A stretch of DNA of 59,121 bases from Streptomyces sp. NRRL B-1347 (GCF_000720325.1 NZ_JOJM01000050.1:1-59121); one strand, 5' to 3'; counted from the first letter of the stretch, positions 27,568 through 36,878 are shown. The notes: a model not told the origin generated them from the sequence alone. Numbers and translations: made by a program.

Positions 27568-28161
27568 TCAGAGACACCCTTCCGGCAAGGCGGCCCCGGA
27601 GGCACGGAGGTGCTTGACGGCCGCAGCGAAGGAGTAACAGTCGAAGAGGGCAGAATGCTCCTGCCCTGCGGCGGGTTTGGGCAGACCGAGCACCTGCCAC
27701 AGGCGCCCCACGTTCACGCCGGTCGTCGTGGGCGCCAGCGTGTTGAGCCAGGGCCGCACGTTCAGGAAGTGGGCGTCCAGGTAGCTGCTTTCGATCCGCT
27801 CGCCGCGCGCTCGCGCCCAGCCCACGTTCTCCCCGAGGACGACCATGTCGTTGCCGTAGGAGAGCACGGTCCGGCCCTTGCAGAACCCCAGGAAGTCACC
27901 GAGTGCCCGGGCGGGAGCGAGCCCTTCCCGGTCGACCTCTGCCTGCTCGATGCCGGTGAGCTCGGTGAAGAACGCGGAGAGGCGCGGATTGACCACCGGC
28001 CGCACCAGCGCCTCGTACTCCTCCACGACCGACAGGTCCGCATCCAGGCGCAAGGCCCCGATCTGCACGATCTCGCGCAGCTGCCCGGGGCCCGACCAGT
28101 CCGCCTCGAGCGCTCCCGGCCACGACGTGAACTCCAGGTCGAACATCACGAAGGTGGACAC
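27568..28161 (-). CDS. DEDDh 3'-5' exonuclease, ERI-1/KapD-like
   Basis: 197 residues from GTG 28161 with AAGGAG upstream. Exonuclease motifs are FDLEFTSW (Asp and Glu), a later Asp in YGNDMVV, and HSALFDCYSFA (the His and last Asp), in the DEDDh order. NPRLSAFFTELTGI is diagnostic of the DnaQ-like fold. Small stand-alone enzymes of this kind trim RNA or DNA 3' ends; the substrate is unknown. The VOC gene 36 bases upstream is probably cotranscribed. Confidence 0.82.
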   Translation of the reverse strand: MSTFVMFDLEFTSWPGALEADWSGPGQLREIVQIGALRLDADLSVVEEYEALVRPVVNPRLSAFFTELTGIEQAEVDREGLAPARALGDFLGFCKGRTVLSYGNDMVVLGENVGWARARGERIESSYLDAHFLNVRPWLNTLAPTTTGVNVGRLWQVLGLPKPAAGQEHSALFDCYSFAAAVKHLRASGAALPEGCL

Positions 28162-28197
28162 AGCGGCGTTCTCCTTGCCTCGCGCGAGGCGGACCGC

Positions 28198-28587
28198 CTA
28201 CTGCGGCTCCGTCGCGATCTGGATCAGATTGCCGCAGGTGTCGTCGAAGACGGCGAAGGTGACCTCGTCCATGTCCAGGGGCTCCTGGGTGAAGCGGACG
28301 CCGAGGCCGCGCAGTCGCTCGTACTCCGCGCGCACGTCGTCGACGGCGAACTGGGCGAGCGGGATGCCGTCCTTGACGAGCGCGTCGCGGTACGGCTTGA
28401 CGGCCGGGTGGGCGGCGGGCTCCAGGAGGAGCTGCACGCCGGGCTCGTCGGGCGAGACGACGGTCAGCCACCGGTCCGTCTCGCCCACCGGCACGTCGTG
28501 CTTCTTCACGAAGCCGAGGATCTCGGTGTAGAAGTGCTCGGCCTTCGCCTGGTCGTCGACGAAGACACTGGTCAGGTGAATCTTCAT
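28198..28587 (-). CDS. VOC (glyoxalase/bleomycin-resistance) family protein
   Basis: 129 residues from ATG 28587. Two beta-alpha-beta-beta-beta modules: KIHLTSVFVDDQAKAEHFYTEILGF and PLAQFAVDDVRAEYERLRGLGV, ending in FDDTCGNLIQI. A metal site (His, Glu, Glu) is plausible but cannot be confirmed by eye. Members are glyoxalases, dioxygenases or drug-binding proteins. GGAGGAGAG supports the start. Confidence 0.85.
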   Translation of the reverse strand: MKIHLTSVFVDDQAKAEHFYTEILGFVKKHDVPVGETDRWLTVVSPDEPGVQLLLEPAAHPAVKPYRDALVKDGIPLAQFAVDDVRAEYERLRGLGVRFTQEPLDMDEVTFAVFDDTCGNLIQIATEPQ

Positions 28588-28824
28588 GGAGTGCTCTCTC
28601 CTCCGGTCCGGATGTGCGGGGGACGGGCCGTCGTGCACTGATCTACCAGGTCCCGAACAGTCTCCGTCAGGACGCCTCGCCGAGCGCGGCGGGTTACGGC
28701 GCGGGGGTGGGACCGGCGCACGCCTGCGCGGGCGGGCGGCGATCGCGCATACCGGCGACGACGAGCGGGAAGCGTCCGATCCGACGACACCGGCCGCGTC
28801 CGCGTCCGAGCCCAGGGAGGCCCC

Positions 28825-29238
28825 ATGCCCCGAACGCCGCAGGAGATCTTCGAGCGGTACGTCCACGCCGGAACCATGACCCGGAACGCCGACGCTGTAG
28901 CCGAGAGTTTCACCGAGGACGGCGTCTTCGAGGCACCGCTCGTGCCTCCCGGCGCCGCCTTCCCCCGGAGACTGGTGGGCCGCGAGGAGATCCGCACCGC
29001 GATGGCGGCGTACTACGAGCAGCAGACGCGGGACGACCGCTCGCCGAACCTCGAGAAGTCCGGCTACGTGCTGCACACCACCTCGGATCCCGACGTCTTC
29101 ATCGCCGAGATCGACACGGTCTTCGACGGGGACGGGAGCGGGGACGGCGTGGCCGTCTCCCTGGTGCAGATCTTCCGCGTCCGCGACGGCAAGATCGCTC
29201 GACTGCGCGACTACTTCGCGCCCGACCTGGTGGGCTGA
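28825..29238 (+). CDS. SnoaL-like (NTF2 fold) protein
   Basis: 137 residues. PQEIFERYVHAGTMTRNADAVAESFTEDGVFEAPL opens the cone-shaped NTF2 fold and VSLVQIFRVRDGKIARLRDYF closes it, the usual SnoaL-like ketosteroid isomerase pattern. AGGGAGG precedes the ATG. Divergent from the VOC/exonuclease pair; no substrate is indicated. Confidence 0.82.
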   Translation: MPRTPQEIFERYVHAGTMTRNADAVAESFTEDGVFEAPLVPPGAAFPRRLVGREEIRTAMAAYYEQQTRDDRSPNLEKSGYVLHTTSDPDVFIAEIDTVFDGDGSGDGVAVSLVQIFRVRDGKIARLRDYFAPDLVG

Positions 29239-29267
29239 GGCCGCCCCGGCACGGCCCGCTGCCAGGT

Positions 29268-29300
29268 GGGCCCGCCGCGACGGGGGAGCGCGGCGGGCCC
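29268..29300 (+). terminator. Strong terminator after the SnoaL-like gene
   Basis: GGGCCCGCCGCG (29268-29279) and CGCGGCGGGCCC (29289-29300) form a perfect 12-bp stem with a 9-nt loop, 30 bases after the stop. No T-tract. Confidence 0.7.
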
Positions 29301-29434
29301 GGCCTCCAGTGTGCCCGCACCGGGCCCGGCCATGTGCGCTCGGCGGAGGATTGGCTGAGTCTCTCCCCCGTCCACCTCGTCGAGACCCGGGGTGGGCCGC
29401 CGGGGGTCAAGGACGGTCTCGCCGGTGAAACGGT

Positions 29435-30427
29435 TCACGCCGGTGGGCCCGTCAGGGCGTGCGTCAGGTGGTCGGTGAGGTGGGGGAGCCAGTCGGGTCG
29501 TGCGTTGCCGAGGAGGTGGTCGCCGTGCGGGACGGACAGGTAGCTGCCGTGCGGCGCGAGGCGGGCCAGGGCCTCGCCGTTCGTCACGCCGGGGATGACG
29601 TCCTGTTCTCCGTCCACGACCAGCAGCGGTGCCGCGATGCGGGGTGCCAGGGCGGCGAGGTCCACGTGCCGTACGAACGCGTGGGCGGCATCGGTGCCTC
29701 CCGCGCGGCGGGCCATGATCTCTCTTACCGGCGGGGGCAGTTCCTCCCAGTCGAGGCGGAAGGGACCGCTGACGGTGGCGACGGCCGCCACGCGCGGCTC
29801 GAGGGCCGCGGCCCGGGCCGCGAAGTAGCCGCCCAGGCTCAGGCCGACGAGTCCGACGCGGGCGGCGCCGAGGGCGTCGACGACCCGGCCCACGACCCGC
29901 TCGTAGTCCGGCACGAACGTCGTGGTGGCCGCGAGCACGCCCTGTCCGGGGCCGTCCATCGCGAACACCGCGAGGCCTCTGGCGAGGAGCGCGGAGACCA
30001 GATCGAGGAATTCCTCCTTGGCCGAGTCAAGGCCGGGGACGACGACCACGGTCCCCGGCGCGTCGGAGGGGCCGCGCAGCCAGCCGGTGAACCCCTCGCC
30101 GCTCACCCGCCGCGCACCGGGTTCCAGCACCGCGAGCGCCCTGCCCAGGGCGTGGTCCGCCGCTGCGGCTGCCTGATGTGCGTCCGCGTACGGCGCCAGG
30201 GTGGCCAGGTGGAACCACCGGGCCGCCGTCAGCAGGTGCTCACCCGCCGAGAGGGACGAGCCCGCGTCCTGGGCGCGCTGGAGGTAGCCGTGTCCCGTGC
30301 GCAGGAAGGACGGGCCCCAGTCGGCGACGGAGGTGAGGCCGTCGGTGACGCGCCGGTACTCGTGCGGGTCCACGCCCGCGCCGGTGGCGCGGGTCCACTG
30401 GGCGGCGGCGAAGTCGGTGGTGTTCAT
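29435..30427 (-). CDS. Alpha/beta hydrolase, FrsA-like
   Basis: 330 residues. An N-terminal helical domain (residues 1-115) precedes the hydrolase core: VVVVPGLDSAKEEF (oxyanion loop), nucleophile elbow GLSLGG, Asp in VDGEQDVIPG and His in VPHGDHLLGN. The helical cap before the core matches FrsA / 2,6-dihydropseudooxynicotine hydrolase-type enzymes, which cleave C-C or ester bonds. Its ATG overlaps the stop of the upstream oxidoreductase. Confidence 0.85.
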   Translation of the reverse strand: MNTTDFAAAQWTRATGAGVDPHEYRRVTDGLTSVADWGPSFLRTGHGYLQRAQDAGSSLSAGEHLLTAARWFHLATLAPYADAHQAAAAADHALGRALAVLEPGARRVSGEGFTGWLRGPSDAPGTVVVVPGLDSAKEEFLDLVSALLARGLAVFAMDGPGQGVLAATTTFVPDYERVVGRVVDALGAARVGLVGLSLGGYFAARAAALEPRVAAVATVSGPFRLDWEELPPPVREIMARRAGGTDAAHAFVRHVDLAALAPRIAAPLLVVDGEQDVIPGVTNGEALARLAPHGSYLSVPHGDHLLGNARPDWLPHLTDHLTHALTGPPA

Positions 30428-31344
30428 CGTGTTCCTCCGGTCAGCAGGACGGCCTTGCCGCGTATCCGGCGCTCCCGGAGGTCGACGAGGGTGTCGGCGG
30501 TGTGTGCCCAGTCGGTGACGCGGCCGATCTCCGGATGCAGCCGCCCCTGCTCCATGAGGCTCACCAGCGCTGCGAGATCGGAGCCGTACGGGGCGCCGGC
30601 GTAGTGGAAGTGCTGGATCGTGACGCGCTCGGGCCCGCCGAGGAGCTGGAAGAAGTCGAGGGTCACCGGGGTGCGGCTCGCCTGGCCGAACCAGACGAGC
30701 GTGCCGCCCGGGCGCACCTTCGACAGGGCGAGGGGCAGATCCGGCCCGCCGGTGGACTCCAGCACGACGTCGAACGGCCCCTGTGCCGCCTCGACCTCGT
30801 GCACCACGTGCGCACCCAGCTCCGCGAGCCGTTCACCGCGCGCCGGCGTGGCGGTCACCGCGGTCAGCTCGGCGCCCGCGCCGACGGCCAGCTCGGTGAC
30901 GTAGTGGCCGACGCCGCCCGAGGCGCCGGTCAGCAGCACCCGCCGGCCCGCCAGGGAACCGGCGGTACGCAGCAGCCGCAGGGCAGTGATCCCGGCCAGG
31001 GGGAGGGCGGCCGCCCGTACGCTGTCGACGCTGTCCGGGAGTACCGCGAGCGAGTGCGTGGGCACGGTGGCGTACTCGGCCCAGCCGCCCTGCGCCGGAT
31101 GCCCGACCACGCGGGTGCCGATGCCGGGTCCTGACCCGTCGGCCGCCGCCTGTACGACGAGCCCCGCGACGTCCTTGCCGGGCAGAGCCCCCGGCCGGGG
31201 GTTCTCCAGAAGGAACGTCTCTCCCCGGTTCGGGGCGAACGCCTCGACCTTGATCAGTGCCTCACCGGGCTCCGGCGCGGGCTGGGGGAACTCGGCGAAG
31301 ACGACCGGGCGCGCCGCCTCCCCCGTGGGAATCAGTCTGTGCAT
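30424..31344 (-). CDS. Zinc-independent MDR oxidoreductase
   Basis: 306 residues from ATG 31344; a further upstream start would cross the operator. The N-terminal GroES-like domain lacks the zinc Cys ligands, and the Rossmann motif is VLLTGASGGVGHYVTELA, so this is a quinone-oxidoreductase-type MDR enzyme using NADPH. Translationally coupled to the FrsA-like hydrolase, and divergent from a LysR gene that probably controls both. Confidence 0.85.
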   Translation of the reverse strand: MHRLIPTGEAARPVVFAEFPQPAPEPGEALIKVEAFAPNRGETFLLENPRPGALPGKDVAGLVVQAAADGSGPGIGTRVVGHPAQGGWAEYATVPTHSLAVLPDSVDSVRAAALPLAGITALRLLRTAGSLAGRRVLLTGASGGVGHYVTELAVGAGAELTAVTATPARGERLAELGAHVVHEVEAAQGPFDVVLESTGGPDLPLALSKVRPGGTLVWFGQASRTPVTLDFFQLLGGPERVTIQHFHYAGAPYGSDLAALVSLMEQGRLHPEIGRVTDWAHTADTLVDLRERRIRGKAVLLTGGTR

Positions 31345-31400
31345 GGAGAGGATGCAACCCTCCCGGCCGCCCCGCGATCCAACAACGAACGAGCGAAGCC

Positions 31401-31417
31401 GACAACCTTTGGTTGTC
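31401..31417. promoter_or_regulatory. LysR operator between MDR and LysR genes
   Basis: GACAACC (31401-31407) and GGTTGTC (31411-31417) form perfect 7-bp arms around TTT. The T-N11-A-type spacing and the place between divergent starts (31344 and 31434) suit a LysR-family box. Confidence 0.6.
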
Positions 31418-31433
31418 ACCTATGGTGAGAGCC

Positions 31434-32366
31434 ATGGATCTCGACGTGGCGCAGGTACGCGCCTTCGTGCGCACCGCCGAGGAACTGCACTTCGGGCGGG
31501 CGGCCGGGACGCTCGCCATCTCCCAGCAGGCGCTGTCCAAGAGGATCGCGCGGCTGGAATCCCTGCTCGGCACCGCGCTGTTCCACCGCGGCGGCAACGG
31601 CGTACGGCTCACCGATGCCGGTCGGCGCTTCCTGCCGCCGGCCCGGCAGACCGTGGCCGCCGCCGACGCCGCGGTCGCGGCGGCGGTCGGCGAGGACCGT
31701 CCGCTGCGCGTGGACGTCTGGGGGCACCTCTACGCGCCGATGCGGACGCTGGCCCGGATCGCCGGGCGGGCCGGAGAGCTGGCGTTGGGGCACGGGCGCG
31801 ATCTGCCGTCGGTGACGACGGCACTGCTGCACGGTGACATCGACGCGGCCTTCGGCCGGGCCCACCCGCCGCTGCCCGCCGGGCTCGCCCACCGCCTCGT
31901 CCGCCTCGAACCGGTGGACGCCGTCCTGAGCGCGGACCATCCGCTCGCGGCCGAACCGGCGCTGCGGCCGGACCGGTTGCGCGACAGCGTGCTGTGGGCA
32001 CCCGGTGCGCTGAACCGGCTCGACTTCCTCCACCGGTTCGCCGACCGGTTCGGCATCCGGAACACGGCCACGAGCGTCAATCTGGGGCTCGCCCACTTCC
32101 TCGCCGAGGTGGCGCGGGAGCCGCGGCGCTTCTCGCTGCTGCCCGCCGACGTGCCCCTGCCGGAGGTCCCCGGGCTGCGCTCCGTCCCCCTGGTCGATCC
32201 CACTCCGCTGTACGCCTGGTCGCTGCTCTGGCGCACCGGCGACGGACGCCCGGGCCTGACCGGCCTCGCCGCCGCCTGCGCTGAGGAAGCCGGGCGGAGC
32301 CGATGGCTGGAGTACGACCCGACCCGCGACTGGCTGCCCGAACCACCCGGGGAACTGAAGGGCTGA
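31434..32366 (+). CDS. LysR family transcriptional regulator
   Basis: 310 residues from ATG 31434; ATG 31422 is the alternative. HTH: VRAFVRTAEELHFGRAAGTLAISQQALSKRIARLESLLG, followed by the effector domain. The divergent MDR/hydrolase operon and the dyad between them are the expected targets. The GNAT frame overlaps its 3' end. Confidence 0.9.
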   Translation: MDLDVAQVRAFVRTAEELHFGRAAGTLAISQQALSKRIARLESLLGTALFHRGGNGVRLTDAGRRFLPPARQTVAAADAAVAAAVGEDRPLRVDVWGHLYAPMRTLARIAGRAGELALGHGRDLPSVTTALLHGDIDAAFGRAHPPLPAGLAHRLVRLEPVDAVLSADHPLAAEPALRPDRLRDSVLWAPGALNRLDFLHRFADRFGIRNTATSVNLGLAHFLAEVAREPRRFSLLPADVPLPEVPGLRSVPLVDPTPLYAWSLLWRTGDGRPGLTGLAAACAEEAGRSRWLEYDPTRDWLPEPPGELKG

Positions 32367-32788
32367 GGGCCCTCCTCTCCGAACGGGCCCGCTGGATCTT
32401 CGGCTATCGCGCGGAACAGCTCGCCGAGGACCCGTCCGTCGCGCCCTGGACGACACGGGCCGCGGTGTCCGTGCCGGACGGGGCCGTCGTCGGCGACGCC
32501 GGGTTCCACGGGCCGCCGGGCGAGGCCGGTGCGGTCGAGGTCGGCTACACCGTCGTGGCCGGATTCCGCCGCCAGGGCTACGCCCGCGCGATGCTGCGGG
32601 AGTTGCTCGTCAGGGCCGCCGCCGAGCCCGGGGTCAGGACCGTGCGGGCCACCATCCGGTCCGACAACGAGGCCTCCCTGGCCACCATCGCGGGCTTCGG
32701 TTTCACGCGGGTCGGGGAGAAGGGGGACGAGAGCGAGGGGGGCAGCCTCGTCTTCGAGGTCCCGGCGGACGCGATCCGGGCCGCGTAG
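32303..32788 (+). CDS. GNAT acetyltransferase
   Basis: 161 residues if started at ATG 32303, which overlaps the LysR gene by 64 bases; no closer start is available, so the real N-terminus is uncertain. The acetyl-CoA loop is VVAGFRRQGYARAML (RxxGxA), preceded by GAVEVGYTV and followed by VRTVRATIRSDNEASLATIAGFGF, the RimJ/RimL-like pattern of protein or amine N-acetyltransferases. Confidence 0.78.
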   Translation: MAGVRPDPRLAARTTRGTEGLRALLSERARWIFGYRAEQLAEDPSVAPWTTRAAVSVPDGAVVGDAGFHGPPGEAGAVEVGYTVVAGFRRQGYARAMLRELLVRAAAEPGVRTVRATIRSDNEASLATIAGFGFTRVGEKGDESEGGSLVFEVPADAIRAA

Positions 32789-32816
32789 CTTGCGGTTGCC
32801 GTGGCTGTCGCGGCTG

Positions 32817-33317
32817 TCATCGGGTGGTGGTGCGGAGGGCGGGGACGATGCGCCAGTCCCGTTGGAAGACGAGGTTGTGCAGGTCGGCGGCGATGATGGC
32901 GCGGAAGGTGGGGAGGAGTTCGGCGGCCTGGGCCGGGGTGAAGACGTTGAGGGGCCAGTCGGCGACCGTGGTGCCGCGCAGGTGGGGGTGGAGGAACCCG
33001 GCGCCGTAGTAGGCGTGGAGGGAGAGGGCGGGGATGCCGGAGCGGCGCTGCTCGGGCCAGGTCAGGCGCCAGGTGGCGAAGCTGCCGCCGTGCTCGTCGC
33101 GGCGCAGGCCCGTGGCCTGGAGGGTGCCGGTGCCGCGCAGCAGGTGGGTGTCGAACTCGGTGAGGGCCTGGCGGGCGGGGGCGTCGAGCAGGTCGGTGGT
33201 CTTGGCGAACACGGCCTCCTTCGCGGGGCGTTCGGCGTGCCCGGCGTGCGTGCCTTCGCGCAGGTCGGTGAAGTGGCGGAGCAGGGCCTCGATGGGGGCG
33301 GGCGGCGTGGTGGTCAT
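32817..33317 (-). CDS. Conserved-looking hypothetical protein
   Basis: 166 residues; not recognised. No signal peptide or membrane segment. Notable parts are LSLHAYYGAGFLHPHL and VADWPLNVFTPAQAAELLPTF, with many aromatic and His residues in the centre, reminiscent of small ligand-binding folds. Last gene of the MFS/SDR/hydrolase operon (29-base gap to the previous gene), so it may share in whatever that operon metabolises or exports. Confidence 0.65.
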   Translation of the reverse strand: MTTTPPAPIEALLRHFTDLREGTHAGHAERPAKEAVFAKTTDLLDAPARQALTEFDTHLLRGTGTLQATGLRRDEHGGSFATWRLTWPEQRRSGIPALSLHAYYGAGFLHPHLRGTTVADWPLNVFTPAQAAELLPTFRAIIAADLHNLVFQRDWRIVPALRTTTR

Positions 33318-33346
33318 GGCGGGGTGTCCGTTCCCGGGCGTGGTGG

Positions 33347-34159
33347 TCAGGGCAGGTCGTGCAGGGCGGTGGCCAGGCGGGGCAGGAGGCGGCTGTGGGG
33401 GTCCAGGAGGTCGGCGTGGGCCGTGTCGGGCGTGTGGATGAGGCGGGTGGGGACGGCGGCGGCCTTGAGGAGTCCGGCGTAGGCGAGGACGTCGTCGGCC
33501 ACGGGGTCCGAGGTGCCCACGGCGAGCACGGCGGGTGCGAGGCCGCGTAGGTCGGCGGCGTCGAACGGGGTGCTGTGCAGGGCCGTGCCGTCGGGCGCGA
33601 CGGCCGTGGCGGGCCCGGTGCCGCGCCAGGTGCGCCAGGCCCGGCGCAGCGCGGCGGCCTCGGGGAAGGCGGCCGGGTCCCGCTGGTAACTGGGGGCGGC
33701 GCAGGCCGGGTTGAGAGGCGGGTAGGCAAGGAGCTGGGCGTCCAGACGGCGGCCGCGGTCGCGTTGCGCGAGGGCGGCGCTCGCGGCCAGGGTGGCGCCC
33801 GCGCTGTCCCCGCCGACGGCGATCCCGGCCCCGGCGCCGACGCGTTCGCCGGCCCAGTCCAGTACGGCCAGGACGTCTTCGAGCGCGGCCGGGTGGCGGT
33901 GGGCGGGAGCGAGGCGGTAGTCGACGCTGACCACGTTCCAGCCGGTCAGGGCGGCCAGGCGGCGGGTGACCGGGTGCCAGTCGGCGGCGGACCCGTACTG
34001 CCAGCTCCCGCCGTGCGCCCAGACGAGCCAGCCGCCGGTGCCGGTGCCGGTGCCCGCGCCGGGCTCGTACACGCGGACGGGGACGGGGCTCGGCGCCGGG
34101 ACGGTCAGGGGTCGCCAGGTGACCTCGTCGGTGCGGACGGCGGCGCTGCTCGTGACCAT
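33347..34159 (-). CDS. Alpha/beta hydrolase, HSL/esterase type
   Basis: 270 residues. WAHGGSWQYGS contains the HGG oxyanion motif, GGDSAGATLAAS the nucleophile Ser, and the acid and His come from GTSDPVADDV and DTAHADLLD. This is the hormone-sensitive-lipase esterase pattern. A (CCGGTG)3 run near the 5' end (34035-34052) encodes alternating Gly-Thr. Third gene of the TetR-controlled operon. Confidence 0.85.
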   Translation of the reverse strand: MVTSSAAVRTDEVTWRPLTVPAPSPVPVRVYEPGAGTGTGTGGWLVWAHGGSWQYGSAADWHPVTRRLAALTGWNVVSVDYRLAPAHRHPAALEDVLAVLDWAGERVGAGAGIAVGGDSAGATLAASAALAQRDRGRRLDAQLLAYPPLNPACAAPSYQRDPAAFPEAAALRRAWRTWRGTGPATAVAPDGTALHSTPFDAADLRGLAPAVLAVGTSDPVADDVLAYAGLLKAAAVPTRLIHTPDTAHADLLDPHSRLLPRLATALHDLP

Positions 34160-34217
34160 GGCGGGGGATCCTCTCGGTGTGCGGCTCGGTGCCCGTACCG
34201 GTGTGCGGCGGACGCGG

Positions 34218-35012
34218 TCACAGCTGGCGCAGGGCCCCGCCGTCGACGCTCCATTCGGCCCCGGTGACCTGCGCGGCGCGGGGCGACAGGAGGTAGGCGA
34301 TGAGGTCGGCGACCTGCTCGGGGGCGCCGATGCGGCCCGTGGGCAGGCGGCGCTCGTGGCGGATGAAGTGGTCGACGGCTTCGTCGGCGGGGAGGGAGAA
34401 GCGCTCGGCGAGCTGCTCGGCGAAGCCGCCCGGTGCGTCGAAGAGGGCGGTGCGGGTGGGGCCGGGCGAGACGACGTTGGAGCGGACGCCGGAGTCGCCG
34501 AGGCTGCTGGCGAGGGACTTGGAGACGGAGAGCAGGGCGGCCTTGGAGGCGGCGTAGTCGGCGATGGTGGCGTCGGGCAGCCGGGCGGCCTCGCTGGCGA
34601 CGTGCACGATGCCCGCGCCGTGCGGGTTGGCCTGGAGCAGGGGCAGCGCGGCGCGGGTGAGGCGGACCACGGCGTGCAGGTTGAGTTCGAAGGTGGTGTG
34701 CCACTGGTCGTCGTCGATGGCGGCGAAGGACGGCTGGGAGATCAGCGCCGCGGCGTTGTTGACCAGGCCGTCCAGGCGGCCGTGGGCGGTGCGTACGTGG
34801 TCGGCGATCCGCTCGGCGGCCGCCGGGTCGGTGAGGTCGGCGGCGACGAGGTCGGCCTTGGCGGGCAGGGCGTCGGCGCCGGAACCGGAGGTGTCGCGGG
34901 CCACGGCGATGACGTGGGCGCCCTCGTCGGCGAGCAGGTGGGCGGTGGCGTGGCCGATGCCGCTGGTGGCGCCGGTGACGACGATGACCTTGTCGGTGAG
35001 CTGGAGGTCCAT
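34218..35012 (-). CDS. Short-chain dehydrogenase/reductase
   Basis: 264 residues. Cofactor motif TGATSGIGHATA, VNNAA, and the active site Ser with YAASKAALL (Tyr-x3-Lys), as in classical SDRs. Start MDLQLTDKVIVVTG. It sits between the MFS gene and the esterase, so a small-molecule reduction linked to export or detoxification is likely; the substrate is unknown. Confidence 0.9.
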   Translation of the reverse strand: MDLQLTDKVIVVTGATSGIGHATAHLLADEGAHVIAVARDTSGSGADALPAKADLVAADLTDPAAAERIADHVRTAHGRLDGLVNNAAALISQPSFAAIDDDQWHTTFELNLHAVVRLTRAALPLLQANPHGAGIVHVASEAARLPDATIADYAASKAALLSVSKSLASSLGDSGVRSNVVSPGPTRTALFDAPGGFAEQLAERFSLPADEAVDHFIRHERRLPTGRIGAPEQVADLIAYLLSPRAAQVTGAEWSVDGGALRQL

Positions 35013-35093
35013 GGATCTACTCCTTGGGGGATGCGGGGTGGTGGCTGGCGGGTGGTGAGCAGGGCTGCGTGGGCGGGTTGCGGGGCCCGGGAG

Positions 35094-36569
35094 TCAGGCC
35101 GTCGCCGGGGCGTCGGCGCCCCGCTTCGGCCGGAGGAACACGGCCGCGAACACGACCCCGAGGAGTACGAGCGCCGCGTTGACGGCGATGGCGACGGTCA
35201 CGCCGTGGTGGACGGCGGAGGCGGTGGCCGCGCCCGCGCCGCTCGCGGTGACGACCGCGGACATGATCGGGGTGCCCATGGTGATGCCGACCTGCTGGGA
35301 CATCGAGGCGAGCCCGGTGGCCAGGCCCTGTTCGGCGTCGGGGAGCCCGCTGGTGGCGGTCACCATGAAGCCGACGATGACGAGCATGTTGCCGATGCCG
35401 CCGAAGAAGGTGGCGGGCAGCAGCAGGGCCAGGGACGCCCCCGTCGTCGTACCGAGGAAGAGGAGCGCGGCGGTGAACACCGTCTGGACGACGCCGCCCG
35501 CGACCAGGGCCGTCAGCGTCGAGTAGCGGGCGATCACCTTGGGGGCGAGGAGCCCGCCGACGACGGTGCCGACGCCCAGGACGCCGAAGGAGATGCCTGC
35601 GGTGAGCGGGGTGAAGCCGAGGGTCTTCTGCAGGTAGAGGGTGAGGAGGTAGACCAGCGAGGTCTCGGTGACGAAGGCGAGCAGCCCGAGCACATTGCCC
35701 CAGGCGACGGTGCGGCGGCCCAGCGTCCTGAGCGGGACGAGCGGCTCGGCGACCGTGCGCTCGACGACGAAGAACACGGCGAGCAGGACGACACCCGCGG
35801 CGAGGCCGGTCAGGGCGTGGGCGTTCGTCCAGCCGTGTTCACCGGCCTGGGTGAGGCCGTAGACGAGGGCGAGCAGGCCGAGGGTGACGGTGAGGGCGCC
35901 GGGCAGGTCCAGTCTCGGCCGGACGGCGGGCTTGGACTCCTTGATGACCCTCGGCGCGATCAGGATCACGGCCAGGGCGACGGGGACGTTGATGAAGAAG
36001 GCCCAGCGCCAGGAGAGCAGATCGGTCAGGACGCCGCCGAGGATCGCGCCCGTGGTGAACCCGGCGGACATCAGGGCGCCGTTGATGCCCAGCGCCTTCT
36101 GCCGCAGCGGCCCTTCGGGGAAGGAGGTAGTGAGCAGCGAGAGCCCGGCCGGGGTGGCGGCGGCCGTCGCGAGGCCCTGGGCGACGCGGGCGGCGAGCAG
36201 CACCTCGGGGCTCGTGGCCAGGCCGCCGACGAGTGAGGCGACGCCCAGCAGGGCGAGGCTGCCGATGAAGATCTTCTTGCGGCCGATGAGGTCGCCGATG
36301 CGGCCGAAGAAGAGGGTGAAGCCGGCCGCGCTCAGGGCGAACGTGGTGGCGATCCACTGGAGGTTGGAGAGCGAGAAGCCGAGGCCGTCGCCGATGGCGG
36401 GCAGGGCGACGTTCAGGATCGAGAAGTCGACGGCCAGCATGAACTGGGCGACCAGCAGGACGGCCAGGACCAGCTTCAACTCGCCGGTGAGCCGCTGCGG
36501 TCGGGCCGGGGGAGCGGCGGCGTCGGGGTGGCGCGGGGCCGGGCGGGCCGCGAGCTCGGTTGCGGACAT
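35094..36569 (-). CDS. DHA2-type MFS drug transporter
   Basis: 491 residues with 14 hydrophobic helices. FGRIGDLIGRKKIFIGSL is the motif A loop between helices 2 and 3, and FINVPVALAVILIAPRVI fits motif C of the DHA2 drug:proton antiporters. First gene of an operon with SDR, esterase and the unknown protein, divergent from a TetR gene. Expected role: proton-driven efflux of a lipophilic compound. Confidence 0.88.
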   Translation of the reverse strand: MSATELAARPAPRHPDAAAPPARPQRLTGELKLVLAVLLVAQFMLAVDFSILNVALPAIGDGLGFSLSNLQWIATTFALSAAGFTLFFGRIGDLIGRKKIFIGSLALLGVASLVGGLATSPEVLLAARVAQGLATAAATPAGLSLLTTSFPEGPLRQKALGINGALMSAGFTTGAILGGVLTDLLSWRWAFFINVPVALAVILIAPRVIKESKPAVRPRLDLPGALTVTLGLLALVYGLTQAGEHGWTNAHALTGLAAGVVLLAVFFVVERTVAEPLVPLRTLGRRTVAWGNVLGLLAFVTETSLVYLLTLYLQKTLGFTPLTAGISFGVLGVGTVVGGLLAPKVIARYSTLTALVAGGVVQTVFTAALLFLGTTTGASLALLLPATFFGGIGNMLVIVGFMVTATSGLPDAEQGLATGLASMSQQVGITMGTPIMSAVVTASGAGAATASAVHHGVTVAIAVNAALVLLGVVFAAVFLRPKRGADAPATA

Positions 36570-36807
36570 GGGAGGGCTTCCTTTCGGCTTCGCCGCGGTG
36601 GCGCGGGAAGCGGTGGTGCGGGACGTGCCAGGGGCGCCGGGCGCCGGGGCAGGACGGAGAAGCCCCGGAGCGATCTTCCCTAATGGGTCTGTCGTTCCGT
36701 TACGGCTGAGAAGTTAGCACGCGGAAGGCGGTAAGGGAACTGGAGTCCCGATACGATGGTGTGCGCACCATGAAGCACCGCTCGAACCGCTCGACTCGTA
36801 CCGCTTG

Positions 36808-36849
36808 ACTCGGCTCGAACTACTCGGCTCGAACTACTCGGCTCGAACC
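36808..36849 (+). repeat. Three 14-bp tandem repeats
   Basis: ACTCGGCTCGAACT occurs three times in a row (36808-36821, 36822-36835, 36836-36849; the last ends in C instead of T). A related CTCGAACCGCTCGACTCG string precedes it at 36781. Upstream of the TetR gene; 14 bp is not a helical repeat, so a role as phased operator is unlikely. Confidence 0.85.
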
Positions 36850-36878
36850 GCTCGACGCCCGTAGCCAGAGGCCCGTGG

